Shown one piece after another: positions 46,796 to 60,557 of a stretch of DNA of 64,000 nucleotides. A program made the position numbers and the translations under genes. The stretch is taken from contig CAJNOQ010000060.1 of assembly GCA_905250885.1 (NCBI GenBank), forward strand, positions 1 to 64,000. The letters are read 5' to 3'. The notes beneath the pieces are model-generated. The model worked only from the letters and a program-made list of their open reading frames with translations. It was not told the DNA's origin and made no database searches. How positions within the stretch are numbered: position 1 is the stretch's first letter; each line of letters starts with the position of its first letter. Source of the stretch: Didymodactylos carnosus. Lineage: Eukaryota; Rotifera; Eurotatoria; Philodinida; Philodinidae.

Positions 46796-49700
46796 TGATC
46801 ATTTTTTTTTGGTGAATTGTCGATATTTTATTCAATTTTTTTCTTTTTTTTGTAAAATGTCCGCGAATATCATTTGTGTGTGGCGATGATGCGATATTAT
46901 TCAATAGAAATTCGACTGGCAAAATAAAAATACAATGATATGATATACGAACTCTTTTGATATATATTCAAAAAGTCAAAATAAAACTAGAATGCAATTG
47001 TGCTTTGCACAAGTTGCAATGTTGACAGACTTTGTATGTGCTGAATAAGGACAAAAAGCGCTGCCACAGTAGAAAAGTTCATAATGACTCTTTTCAACAC
47101 AATAGACGGCAGTGTACAGGTACTAGGATAAAATCTGTCTTAGGTATAGACCTAGAAGAAAGAAACATTAAATCTTCGCATAAGTAAGGCTAAGCTATTG
47201 TTTCTTCTTTCATCAAATAACTCAAAGAGGTATCTTATAAATTTATGGTAGTGAATTTATCTTCCTTCTGCTTTCTTTTTCCTAATATTTCTAACCATCT
47301 CAATTATCAATAACTTTGTCTTCTTCTGTATTTCTTCTTATTCTGACCAACGAATCTTCTTTTTCTTCTTAATTTTCTTCTTGTCTCTCCCTCACTAAAT
47401 TCTTTTCTCAACAAAGAAATAAACAATTTATTTTGTTCTCAAAGTTCTTAAAAAATGGCACCGGCAAACAAAATGTATGAAAAACTTCCAAGTCCAGAAT
47501 ACATTTTCTGTTAACTTCTTCTATCTTAGGGCGCAGAATGTGGACCAATGCTTGAAAAATGAACAAGCATTGGTTAATCTAGAGTATATCAAGAACAGTA
47601 TCCCGTTTTCAGAACCTTTCTAAGTAGCATAGTTCTCTAGATCATGAGGCGCACATTTTACAGAAACAGCGACCGAAGAAAAAGAAAAAACATTGTTCGC
47701 ATCAAAAACACATAACGTCTGTCGACATAAATACTTAAAACTAACGGATTAATATGAAAATTTTTGTTTTGAATTTATTGTGGGTAAGTTACATTCTATT
47801 ACAATTGATAGACAACTTATAAGAAAAAAAAAATATCAAATAGTTTGTTGAGATTTTTCATTCATTGTTCTAGTTTTCAAGCAAAATCACTTTCAAACTG
47901 ACTTATTCCCTACGTATAAACTATAAAGTATGTTCAGACATCGATAAAAAAATTCCCAAACCACAATATCAAATAAACTATTGGTTACACAAATCGTATA
48001 CAAGGTTAAGTAGGTAAATTTTACTTGAACAAAACACATTCCTGAAAAATCGCTTCAAATATTCAATGGAGTTCTTTTATCACCTTTATCGTAACATAGT
48101 CGATATATCTAATTATAGGGAAATTAGAATAGACAGAAAGAATCTATATAGATACGCGTCGTCTGACTTCCACATCATTCATTTTTCCTTTTATCTTTTC
48201 TTGTGAAAATTATAAACAATTTTTATGGGAAAGCTGATCCACGAGGCTAAAGATCTGAAACTGCTTGGTAACAGCATGAGTGCTCGGACATTTTGTTCAC
48301 GACCAGATACTTGATAAGTAGCTTTTCTTTTTTTTTAATAACAACTTATCGACTACTTATAGTTCATTTGTTACCGAACTGTGGGAAATCACTACTCATA
48401 ATATGTCCTAAGTAGTCCAATGTAGAGGGTAAAATCTGGCAAAAAAATCTATGGTTTTTAAATAAGAATTTTAACTACTCTCTCTTCAGAGTTCTAAAAC
48501 CAGGAAAAACCTTAGGAATTTATATTAAAAAGTACGATAAATTTAGAATACAGAAAAAATCTTAGAAATCGTTTCCACATTTTACGATACAATGAGGTTA
48601 GTTGACTGTAAACTGTATTTTTTTCAATTTCACTGCATATGTAAATTAAATTCTTTGACAAATACTCAGCACATGTTATTTATTTTTAACTTTTTTTTAT
48701 TTATTCAATTAATAGTCATTTTCAGTCCATTTTTTCACGTATTGATATCACAATTTTTATTACTGTTTTCACTAATTATTTGTGCAATATCACGATCTGT
48801 ACATCTGTTTCAAAACAAAAAGATATATAGTGTTTATAATCTTCAAAGAAAAGTGTCTATAATTCAAATAATACTATGTAAATAATGAATTGTAAATTTT
48901 CAATAAGAAAATTAACACATCGGTATTTTTACGCATGAATTTACTTAAAATATTTAAAAAGTAGAGTAAAGCAAAGTTTTTGATAGAAAACAGGATATTT
49001 AATCTGTGTCTTGTACAACTGAGAAATTATATCCGCAATCGTCAGATGTATTCATTCACAAGGAGATTTTTCTGAGTGAATGAATGACACTATCGAATTA
49101 GACTTGAGAAATCTGAGAGAGATGATTCTTAGGAAACGAGCTACATTTTAAGTGAAATTTTGATATAACTCTGAGAAGTTGTCGTTTGGGTACATCTCTC
49201 TGTATTTTAGATATCTATAGACTTATCAATATTATATTACTTTTGCCATTTACCTATTTGAATCTAAAAATGTTGTTTATTTATCAATACTGCTTTTGAA
49301 AGCAATCATGGAAGATATATATAGGTCATGAAAAAAACCTTTTAAAAAGTTCAAAAAGGCTGAATTTTATCTTAATCGTTTTTAACATATCCTTGTTCTT
49401 TCCCTAAATTTTTGAAATTCTTACAGATTTTCCTTTTTTCAAAAACTAACAATCGGTGAACAGTGTAAAATACATAAAAAAATACTCTAGTTTGAAGAAG
49501 TAAATAGCGATAAAAATAATAATTACGCAACTCAATTTGGGCTATTGACATAACGTTAAACTCCGATAACAGATGAATGCTAAAAATTCTCTACATAAGT
49601 TATTGGAGAAAAATCAAACCGTAGAATTCATACGCTGCTATTCTTTAAAAAAAGTGTCTGTAGTACGCACTTGGTTAATTTCTTTTTTGTACGGATGAAT

Positions 49701-50068
49701 AGTATAAAATGGAAAAGAGAGTTAATCAAAAAAGAGTAAGTACTCCAAATATAGTTCCCCTCAAGCTTGTTGATGTTTGCTATTTAGATACTATTGGAAA
49801 TTTTATTTATCTAAATCAACAAGTAGATTGAATTACAGATCCAACAGATACTCGAGATAACACTTCAGAGAATATACATTACGAAAATTATGGCTTCTAA
49901 TTATTTTATGTACATACTCTGGATATTCTTTGAATATTTATTAAATTGTAAAATCAAAACTGTACAGAAAAAAAGAAGTTTACAGAGAAAGACAGCGAGC
50001 TGAACAGTCATAAAACAAAGTTCAATAAATAATAATTTTTTGGTATTTTTAACAGCGGATTCTTTATA
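46796..50068. other. 3.3 kb gene-free region
   Basis: No supported gene. A pyrimidine-rich stretch (TTCTTCTTTTTC) spans about 47265-47410. The 97-codon plus-strand frame at 48592-48885 is rich in Phe, Leu and Ile codons, as expected by chance from AT-rich DNA, and matches nothing I know. The ends should hold 3' sequences of the deubiquitinase and of ARGLU1. Confidence 0.5.
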
Positions 50069-51426
50069 TTATTTACTACTATTTAATGAAAACGATAATT
50101 TTGGTCGAGTATTTTTTCTTCCTAATATTAAATTTTGCTCACTTTCACGATTTTTTCTCTGTTCACGTTCAAATTTTTCTCGATCTTCCATAAGACGCCG
50201 TTGTTCGCGTGTTAAACGAAATTCTTCTTCCGCCTAGAAATAAATATTAGTCATTTAGTCTAAAAATAATAGTAAAAATAATGAAAAATTCATCTTACCA
50301 ATCGTTTTTGAGCTTCAGATAATTTTCGATCATTTTCTTCAATTATTTTTTCTAATTCTTCTCGTCTTTTTCGCTCTTCCTCCTAAAATATGACAAAAAA
50401 TCGATGATAAAAATATGAATAGAACAAGAGTATCAAAGCAAACATCATGGATTAGCATTTGAACGGAAAGTCTTTCACAAACTATGCTTACCGCTAGTTT
50501 CTTTATCAAGAGATATACACACTCACAAGATATCTTATAGGATTTATTATACAAAAAAAGTGAGCAGAGATTAAGGTTAAACAAACGATATATATAATCT
50601 TGAGATCACGGCATACGGCATTCTATTCTAGAATAAATGATAGATCTGCACTTCTTAAAAATATCTCATACAAATCATCACTATACCTCTTTTGTAATGA
50701 GCTTTTTCATTTCTTCATCTTTTCGTTTTTCTAATTCGACTAACATATGCTTTTCCAAATGTTTTTTAATTATATCCACTCGTCGTTTAACTTCACTTTC
50801 AATTTCATCTTTTCTTCTTTCAAGTTCATCTTTTACACGTATATCTACAAGTTCTTTACATCTTCTTTCAACTTCAGTCTGAATCATTTGTTCACGTGCT
50901 TCTTTTTGACGTCTAAAAGAAAGAAAGACTTTAACTATTAGGAAAAGAGAGAATACTAATTTAACATAGAGCAACTTTCGTTTACCGACTCGTCATTCCA
51001 TTTAATTGAGACAACTTCTGAATTCCTACCCATTGACGAAATGTACATAAGATACGGTTTAAAAACTCAAGTTGGAGTGAATTCTAGTTTTTATTTCATT
51101 TCATTACTTACAATAGTTGCATACGTTGACGTTCTAATTCAGCCAATCTTTCTACTTCAGCTTTTTTTCTCGCCGTTAAATCATTGCCAGAAACACTAAT
51201 ACGATTATTTCTAATACCATCTGTAAGTCCTTCATGAGATGATGCACTGGATGAATGTCGACGCGATCTAGAAAAAATTAAACAATATATTTATTTATTA
51301 TTTTTTTATTTATTTGATTTTTTAATCATACCGTTTTAATTTTTTATCTCGATCTTTTGATCGAGATGATTTATGTTTCTTGTGTTTTTTGCTTCGACTT
51401 CGACTTCGGCTATGAGATCTACCCAT
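50069..51426 (-). CDS. ARGLU1: ARGLU1 (arginine and glutamate-rich protein 1)
   Basis: Coding exons (minus) are 51332-51426, 51112-51267, 50687-50912, 50299-50382 and 50069-50233, giving 241 residues. The N-terminus is a short RS/KK domain (MGRSHSRSRSRSKKHKKHK). The rest is a long charged helix with family blocks VKDELERRKDEIESEVKRRV, EEERKRREELEKIIEENDRK and LSEAQKRLAEEEFRL. The conserved end is RKNTRPKLSFSL. ARGLU1 acts in the nucleus as a splicing regulator and a Mediator-linked co-activator. Intron 2 (50913-51111) is the longest in the gene (about 200 bp) and includes a stretch with its own acceptor-like and donor-like signals; in vertebrates the corresponding gene has a regulated retained intron or cassette. 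The RS region is much shorter than in human ARGLU1. Confidence 0.92.
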
Positions 51427-54400
51427 AATTGTCTAATAATATTGATCTTTGAACTAAATCTAAACATTTGTATAAATAAATAATAGCAAAAATAAAGAAG
51501 GCATTTCTTGAAAGAAAGACCATATTTACACACTTACAACAACAATAACAACAACTAACGTTTAGAACGTCCAAAACTAGTTATTTATTCTTAAAATTTA
51601 CATACAACGAAGGTAATTTTAAAAAAAAAGGCGAAGAATTTTAAATTTTTCTCTTTTGAAACTGAACTAATAATGAAACAATTTTAGTGTATCACATAAT
51701 CTCAGCCAAGAATAGCATCATTTTCGACATCAATCTAAATTCGTACGAGTTATGCTACAAAGAAAAGATAAGAATGATAGCACGATACTGAAGCATTTAA
51801 ATTCAATTGTAAACAGAGTTCAAGAAGGTTAATAGGCCTCACCTGCAATTGTTTAAGATGTCGAGAAATTAAAAGTACTAATATGTCTCTAAATATTGAA
51901 AGACTTTTTCTTTTAACTGAAAAAAAAAACGTCTTTCTGGATGTCTCGTTCTTAGAATCATTTCGAATTAAATATCCATGAACCAGATATAAAAAAGTGA
52001 TGAAACGATAGAACATTACAAGGGGAACACGTTTCCTTGAATCGAAATACAAATGAACGGTTTACCACAGAGAAGAATTTCTGTTTATTGTCCGAAATCA
52101 GTAATTCGCAGCAGGATTTTGGAGTTGCTTTCAAGCAACAAATTAAAGTCATATGATACATTCACGACTATAGCCACTTAAATCCAACAACATAGCTTCA
52201 TAACTCATTTCACTACTTTTCTCATTCATATGATGAAAAAATGTTGCAAAATATGGACTTTGTGTCATAGATATATATTCCAGAATATATAAAAACAAAT
52301 GCAATAATAAAAAGTAAAAGCAATAAAATATACTATAATGGCTAACTAAAATAAAAACATTCCTGTGGTTCTTGATAAACATATTTTTCTGATTATCAAA
52401 AAATCAAACGTGTGATTTAATTTTTACTTAAACAACTTTGCAAAATCTAGCCACTACAAAACTAAATTTGTACTATTCTGAAAACATTGGTTCGTTTAAA
52501 AAAATGATCAAGAATTACTGGAAAAATACTAGAAATTCAAATTTTATTCAACAAGGAATTACAATAAACGTCGGCGAATCGTTTTTTTTTTGGTGTATAA
52601 ATTGTTCTACCTCACATGTTCATAAATATGCTTGAAATAGGTAATTGGTTAAACATCTACGAAAGACAAAGGCAAAAACAACAATGGCAACAATTTAAGT
52701 CGATCAAAAAATAATAAATATGACAATAAATCTTTTCTAAACCAAGAACTGTCTGTTTTGAAATTGGCACATTATAAGACGATATTGTTATTACTACTGC
52801 GTTAGAAATGACACATTTATTTTCCTGCAATAAATAAAAACATCGCATTGAACTAATAAATTTTTGTTAAAATTACATTATTTTAACTTACTGCTAAGAA
52901 AATCTTCACTTCTATTTGAAACTGAAATATGGTTTCTCCGCAAACAATATTTTCTTGATTTAATTTATTGTTACTACATTAAATATGAATTCATCAGTTT
53001 CAATAGAACAGGATCAGGATCTACAAAAACGAAATAGTCAAAATTTAACAGCTTTATTACATAGTCTAAGTTTTCTGATTATTCTCTTTGTTAATGACCA
53101 TGAAAATACTAAAGGTCATACATTTATCCAAATAACAAAGCTTCTTAGCAGATATTTTTCACCTTGCATACATCCAATTAACTCTCACCTATTTCTCAAG
53201 TATTGAGGTACCACTGAAACTCATAATTGTTCTTAATCTTATAGCATGTACGAAAAGCGTCGATTTGGGTGAAGTTGTGGGCAATTAAAACGTCAATCGT
53301 ATATATATATTGTAAATGAATCGTAAACCGCGATCAGATCAGAAAAAGAAGCAAAGCAAGAAAGAAATTCACCTACAATCTAATTTCATTCAAATCTATT
53401 TTTATTGGTCAGTGGTTCCCATCGAAAGATAATTTTTTTAGAAACAGAGATGTCGCTCTAGTTTTGGAGAAAATAAAAAGGCTCCTTTATACTTTTGTTT
53501 TATACACACAGAAGTTTGCATCCATCAACTTCACGCGTCTTACTTTTCTACTTATAAACTTGATGAAAAGAGATTTAGGCTTCATATAGTAGCTTTCGAC
53601 TATAATTGCTGTTTTTCTTCCCGAGCAGGATTTGAAAAGAATAGAGCATTTTTTTGCGTTCCAAATGCGCTTATTAGAGGTATTTGTCGAAATCGAAAAC
53701 TTTCCACAGCTTATGTTTTGATAAAACAGTGGAAAAAAGAAATTGAAAATAAATAAACAAAATAATTAAAGTAGCTTTTTCTCGAATAATGATGTCGGAT
53801 ATTCTGTGATCCTGAGCGGAGTCTATTTGCTCTAAAATTTGAGCGCACAACGATATAGCAGCGATACATTAAAACGGCAGGACTCCATTAAAAACAATCG
53901 TACAGTAAATTAATAGTTCATTCCATAAAAAACGAGAAAAGCGAAATTTTCTGAAGAAGGCGAAGAAGATGCCAACCTTCTTCTAGAAGGACCTTTAAAT
54001 TCGTGTTTCCTATGAATCGTAACAACATAAAAGATCACCTGGAATACCAATATACATCAAAAGTTCAAGCATTACGAAAGTAACATTATGATATGAGGAT
54101 CTCGGCGAACGATGCACTTTGTCGACAATCCTAGTCCTCATAATATTCAATACATGCTCTTTTGAAATAATTTAGATAACGTATGCTGCCAAACTTTTAA
54201 TCATAAAAAAGAAGAAGAATTAAAATGCTCAATTTTGTCAAACGTATGTACATACTATTTAAAAAGAGCATAATTGTAGAAGATCATGAAAACTGTTATC
54301 ATAATAAATGATAAAACACGTTCTTTTTTTGTCATCTTCACCTATTGTTAACCAAAAGAATGAGTTGAATATAATGATTACTCATTATATACTCTCTTTC

Positions 54401-54580
54401 TCTTATACTATACTGATAAAGATGTTTTCAACATACATAGGTCGTTTAAAAGAAAAACACAAAATTTTCACTTTTGTGTGGCTATATCTTCCTTTGACAC
54501 TCAATGATCATTTAAATAAAATAGTTCAGAGATGAACAATAGATACATACTGTAAAGAGTTAAATTAACAAAAAACGAAG
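51427..54580. other. 3.1 kb gene-free region
   Basis: AT-rich, without a supported gene, tRNA or clear repeat. Short frames at 51750-52052 (minus), 52985-53206 (plus) and 54308-54535 (plus) have no recognisable features and no splice-linked neighbours. The last few hundred bases should hold the Rab promoter. Confidence 0.5.
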
Positions 54581-55466
54581 ATGTCAAGAAATACTGGTGT
54601 CGACTACGATTTTATTTTCAAACTGGTCTTAACTGGAGATAGTTCAGTTGGAAAAGTAAGAAGTAATATGTGCCCAATAAGAAAATGAGAGACAGAATGA
54701 GAGACTTTATTGAAAAGAGAAAAGCTTACTTTTCTCCAAAAAAGATGTGTATTTTGTTTTCCAATTTAGAGTAATTTATTATTGCGTTTTACTCGCAATG
54801 AGTTTCGTCTCGATACTCAATCAACAATTGGAGTGGAATTTGCCTATAAACAATTAAATATTGATGGTAGAAAAATCAAAACACAAGTTTGGGTAATATC
54901 TTGTCTCTATATTTCACGATTCAAAAATCAGGAAATATTATTCTATTATGTAGGATACGGCTGGTCAAGAACGTTTCAAAACGGTTATACCTCAATTTTA
55001 TCGTGGCTCTGAGGGCGCTTTATGTGTATTTGATTTAACAAAACCCGATTCATTTGACCATATTGTCAGTTGGATAGAAGAAGTACAACGACATACAAGC
55101 ACGGAAATACCAATGATTTTAGTGGGTAATAAATCGGATTTAGTTGAACAACGTAAAATAAGTAAAGATCAAGCTATGATGCTTGCTAAGCAACAAAATA
55201 TGTCTTATATGGAAACATCTGCAATGAATTCAACAAATGTTGAACAAGCATTTACAACACTAGTTACGGCTATTTATTATCGAAAAGTTCCAAAATCATC
55301 TACCGAAGATCATACAAGAACAGCAACAACAGCAATAGCAACAATAGATTCGAGCAACAATAATTCGAGTAAAAACAATGATACTCTTCCAGATACATCA
55401 GGCGTTACCATTAAAGTCGAACATTCAGTAAAAAGTCAACAAGCCAAAAAAAGCGGTTGCTGTTGA
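54581..55466 (+). CDS. Rab11-like small GTPase, three exons
   Basis: Coding exons are 54581-54655, 54770-54892 and 54954-55466; 236 residues. All GTPase motifs are intact: P-loop GDSSVGKS (19-26), switch I threonine in [16 protein letters not shown] with the catalytic glutamine, NKSD and ETSAM. The C-terminus ends KKSGCC, a dual geranylgeranylation site. The sequences [12 protein letters not shown] and [14 protein letters not shown] mark it as closest to Rab11, which controls recycling endosomes and cilium membrane delivery. It is divergent: Rab11's GDSGVGKS has serine at the fourth position here, the switch II following WDTAGQERF reads [10 protein letters not shown], and the hypervariable tail is about 40 residues longer and Ser/Thr/Asn-rich. 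It is probably a lineage-specific paralogue rather than the main Rab11. Confidence 0.92.
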
Positions 55467-57517
55467 ACTTTGGCACAGACGATATACTCTTTTCACATGG
55501 ATAGGAGATGTACCATTTATTTATTGTTTTATGTAGTTGTATATATACTAAAAACTAGAGAAATTTCAATATTATAAACAAAAAAAATTTTGTGTCGCTA
55601 ATTCATCACAGATGATCAATTGTACTGCAGAATCTTTGATGATATTGGCTTCTGTATTTCTTTTTGATTATGGTTTGTTCTTATTATGAGTTTCATGCTA
55701 TTATATGAAAATTAAAAATTTTTATTGAAAAATATGTAAATGATACAAGTCTGGCATTAAGGATAAAATACTCACTAATTTGATTACACACGGTGTATAC
55801 TTATTTATCATGGTGAGCTATAGCATGTAAAGAGCTGCACAAAAATTCTAGTACAGGGCGAGAAATTTTCTTATGTGTCCGGGTCGGAATAAGATAGACT
55901 TTGGACGTAGATATAAAAGGCTAGGGACTCTATTAGGCAAATAACCAACTTTGGTTTTGGTTTAATCCTTCTTTTTAGCTTCATTCTAATAATATGTCAT
56001 AATTATAGTTGGATGCTTTCCTTTTTCGTTGGTGCTATAGAACTAAAACAACCTACTCATACTTATAATTATTTCACTAATCTTCGATTCACCCGTCCGA
56101 CGTACAGTTGAATCATCAAAACTCTTTGAGTTAATTGACAATCGACGAATAGAACAAGGATGTCAACGAGTTCCTCTTATATGCAGTAAATTGATCAAAC
56201 ATTTGTCTTGTTGTAAGTTCGTGAGATACGCTGAATAATAATAATAAATGATCATTGTTCTCACATGATACCGATGAATTTAATCGTTAAATATTTCTAG
56301 CAACGACATTTAATTTAACGAAAGACATTTCAGTTTAGAGAAAAAGTAATTTATGTCATTAAGATATTTGATCATTAGCTAAATTTGATTGATGGAATTT
56401 TAATTACTGAGTTTCAACATAGATGTCAACATAAATGCTCAGAATGCCAAGAAAAGGAATAAGCAAGCAAACTTCCTTCACTTGCAAGTTTAGTTCGAAC
56501 AATCACAAGTACATGTTTAGCAGTGCAGGCAGTTAATTGATGAACCCATTAAAATTTGAAGTGTAGAAGGTAAAGAACGTTTAAGATTCAAATTAAATTC
56601 TGAGTAGATACTAATTTAAATGAAGTTTCTTTAGAATAAAATAACACGAAAAAGCTTTCTTGACTTGTTCTGTAACGACATATTAGCTAAAGAGAAAATA
56701 TTTCAAGATATAATCAAACTGATTCGGCACAATATATGTGGACACACTTTACCATCTCTAATTTCGACTGATTAAGAGTCTTTTCTTTTTATCTTTTTTT
56801 TAATATAGAAATGACAAAGTAACAGTTGTCTTTTTAATATCCAAACTTTATGGTAAATGACATAAAAAATATAGAAGTAACAATAAAATAAAGGACAAAT
56901 GAACACTTAGATAAATATAGAATAAGCGAGTTTGAGTTTGTATAAGTATTTTGTTCGCGCATAACCTTTTTTTAGGATAAAAATTGATCCTGAAAAAATA
57001 AGCAATTGGTCATTTTGAAGAACACAATAAGAGTGAAGACAGACGCACAACACCTAATTTAACTGACAACGACAAAATAAAGATGTTTTATTATATCACT
57101 AAGGAAAGGATGCCCCATAAAAAAAAAATACATCAGACATACAAAAATGAGCACAAAAAAGGAAAAAGATCCTGGTCATTGAATTATTCCTATGTACTGA
57201 AAGACTATAATACTGTCTTCAAATTCATTTCAACAATAGAATAATACAAGTAAATAATAGAAATATAAAAGAATTCGTTAAACAACATAACAAACATGAA
57301 CATACAAACTAAAACAACAATTAAAAACGGAACAAAATAAAAGTTAGTAATATTTATAATATGCCTTTGGCGTAATTCATAAAACTATTTTTTAAAATTT
57401 TTAAAAGCAATGAGTTTAACAAAATTAATATATAAAAAAAGTCATACAATAATACTATGGCGTTAGAAAAGCAAAGCACAATATAACATTTTGAGAGTTT
57501 ATGGGCAAGATTAAGAC
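55467..57517. other. Gene-free region
   Basis: No supported gene. AT-rich sequence with no clear internal repeat before the palindrome at 57518. It includes the Rab 3' UTR at its left end. Confidence 0.5.
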
Positions 57518-57684
57518 TAAGAATTTAAGAATAATTGCGACTATCATTTTAAGAATTTTAATATAAGTTTAAATAAAAAATTTTAAAACTAGTTAACTAG
57601 TTTAAACTTAAAGTTTTAAAATTTTTTATTTAAACTTATATTAAAATTCTTAAAATGATAGTCGCAATAATTCTTAAATTCTTA
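57518..57684. repeat. Near-perfect 73-bp palindrome
   Basis: Arms 57518-57590 and 57612-57684 are reverse complements with one difference in 73 positions, around a 21-base loop. The loop side contains its own palindrome AAACTAGTTAACTAGTTT. Arms are AT-rich except for a central TTGCGACTATC. No target-site duplication or terminal motif was found, so it may be a foldback MITE, a template-switch product or a structured RNA. Confidence 0.92.
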
Positions 57685-58009
57685 AAGCACAATACGTATA
57701 CGACATTATTTTTTATAACCATCATAACTTTTTGGGACTACAAGGGACAGAACTATTACGGTTCTGGAAAAAAAATGTAGATTTACGGAGAACTCTTCAG
57801 AAACGCGAATAATAACACCACATTCCAATTGAATAAGGCACTCTGATGATGATTAGCTAATATGCGAGAATATGAATACTTAGTTGCGCCGTCTAAAATA
57901 GGAACAAGATTTTCTATGAGTACGGTTAAAAATATTTGACTACGAAGAGACAATTTCTATGACAATAAAGGTAATGATTCTGATGGTATCGATTTATTCA
58001 TTATTCTTT

Positions 58010-59881
58010 TTATCTGACTTGTGTATCATCTGAGTTTGTTTCATTCTGTTTTTTCGTTGTTGACGATTTTTGAGTTTGTTTGTTATTATTAGGATATTTT
58101 TTTATTTCAATAGATTTTTGTTTTGATTCTTTTTTTTCACAAAACGATGCACAACATTTTTGATAGATACTTTTTCCTATTAACATTAAAATAAATGGAA
58201 TTGGTGTTGTTATGCTCGTTAGAAGTGGAGCAGTTAATGCTAAATCAGCTTCTGGTTGAGGAAATGTAAGACGTAAAAAAAAGATGCTAACGGCGGTATT
58301 TTGAATACCTAAAAAGTAGAAAAAAATTTGACAAAATCACTGTAAACACTTTCATATGAGAATGAGTATTCTTAAAGTCAAAAGAAACTAACCAGACTCT
58401 AAACAAATTGATATACTCTTCTTCTTATGTTGAGTTGTTACAATGGCTAATAAAGCACCTCCCACAAAACCAAACCAAGGTAGAAAACAAGATGCCATTA
58501 TTATTTTAAAATCAATTATGTAAAAAATAAACATATTGATATAAACACCAAATGTCAATACAAAAAGTAAAAGTCCAACGCCGATAACATTTAAAAATTT
58601 TCCTACACGAATTGCCATGGCCGGTCGATAACGACGTATTACTAATCCGGCCATAGCGGGTATGAATAACGTTGTAAAAGATAGAAACATATTCCACCAG
58701 GGAAATTTAGCTCGATGAAAATCGATAAATGGCCGACCAAGAATCCATATCCAAAATGGAAATAGACCTGAAAAGGATAGATTAAAACTAAACCTATCAT
58801 TTTATAATTGGCTAAAGTGTTGAGACTTTTTTCGCTATATCCATTTTTATTATAATTCTTTTTGAAGTACTTAGTGCTGTACTTTATAGAGAAATAGTTA
58901 GAAAACATAAAGGTTACCAAATACAGCAGTTGTACTAACGAATGTCATTGATATACTTAGATCGATATCACCACCTGAAATATCAAATAGATATATTAGT
59001 AAAACGTAACTGCATTAAACTTTGCAACTTTCATCTTGACGACCTTCCATTAATTCATACCTAGCAATGCCGTATAAATACTGCTCGCTCCACCACCAGG
59101 ACAGATCCCAGTTGACAAAATACCAAGACTAGTAGAAGAATCCAATTTTAATATTCTTATAATACCATACGAAAGCTAAAACAAAGCAAAATAAATAGTC
59201 TTTTTTATAGACTATTATCTATTACGAAGTACCTACCAGCGGCATATAAACGAATTGGCAAAATAAACCGACAAGAACTGGCAGTGGACGATGAAAATTT
59301 ACTGCTATTTGTTCAAATAATAAACCACATCCAATACAAAATGTACCGCATGTAACAAGACCTATGACAATCGCTGTAAATAAAAAATCAATAATTGTTT
59401 GTCGACGTTTGACAGCTATTTGTATTGTTTCATTCAATACATAAGAATCATTTTCATATGTTAACGATGGACAATTTCTTAAAATATCCTCTGTGTATGG
59501 TAATGAATTTCTACAACTTTCGTTTACTGATGACAATAATTTGTCTCCATTGACAGAATATGTATTAGTTTTTGGTTGAAAATAAACATGAACAGTGACA
59601 TTTGCAAAGCCAAGTAATTTTGTCTGAACAGTCACATTGACAAATGTATTTTCGAGAGTATAGGTTACATCTTGTATACTCAATTTTTTTAGTAAATTAT
59701 TCGTCGTTGATATAGTTTTAATTTGTAAGTATTGTGAACAATTATATAAAATACCATCAATTCTTTTTCTATCACCTTCGTATAGATAATGAAATTCTTT
59801 ATCATAATCTTTGTCAAACTTTAATTTACATGTTTGAATTAATTCTGGTATTAGAAATAATATTACAAGGGATATAAACAT
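58010..59881 (-). CDS. SLC10-type transporter, tandem copy A (5 exons)
   Basis: Coding exons (minus) are 59237-59881, 59061-59175, 58918-58974, 58393-58767 and 58010-58308; 496 residues. A signal peptide (about 1-17) and a roughly 145-residue extracellular domain with several N-glycosylation sequons precede a set of hydrophobic helices. The bile acid:sodium symporter signature is visible: GICPGGGASSIYTALLGGD, then LSISMTFVSTTAVFGLFP, and later GKFLNVIGVGLLL and LESGIQNTAVSI. The cytoplasmic tail is long and lysine-rich. The large N-terminal domain suggests the SLC10A3/A5-like branch rather than classical NTCP/ASBT. The conserved Ser-Asn pair of the GGxxSN motif reads Ser-Ser here, so sodium coupling may differ. 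A paralogue lies immediately upstream on the same strand. Confidence 0.88.
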
Positions 59882-60557
59882 GAATGTATTCGATTTTTTT
59901 TTTAGATCAATTACATCTCATGTTTCAATATTATAAAAGATACTATTTCATCTAAAAAAATAATCAAATCCTATTATTACTTTGAAATGTCATGAATAGA
60001 GTATTAATACTCTGTAAGTTTTATGTACAACAAACGAATTGGTTAAGGACTTACAGCTATCTGAATGATTGAGCTCTAGATTGATAATTAAAGTTGATGA
60101 AAAGTGCTATAAATAGTAACCTGACAAGACTTCAGACAATTCCTATACTTTAATTCACAGTAATAAGATTTATGTCAATCAAGTACACACAAGAGATTAT
60201 CTTAAATATTAAAACATCATCATGTATTGCACAGATCACTCCATATAAGTGAATTCTTTTAATTTTCTTACAAAAACATATAAAAAACAGACTATATAGT
60301 CGATAAGAAAAAAGTCAAACACTTTGCGTAGAAAATAACAAATATAAAAAGAACCAGAAATACAGAAAGGCGATTTGTTCACAAGAGAAAACTATACATT
60401 GACACAAAGAATGGACAATGTTTAAGTTTATCACATTTTAAATCTAGTCAATAGTCAAATTTTTTACGCAGGAAAGTGTTAACATACATATTAAATATCT
60501 GATATACTGAAGTTCTTTGAAAGAATCATAAAAATTATTTTTTTTATTTGTAAGGAG

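Noticed and set aside
48592-48885. 97-codon plus-strand frame rich in Phe, Ile and Leu
   Set aside because: Its composition is what AT-rich non-coding DNA gives; it has no family resemblance, splice partners or codon bias.
52985-53206. 73-codon plus-strand frame beginning MNSSVSIEQDQ
   Set aside because: It begins plausibly, but no conserved motif or continuing exon could be found.
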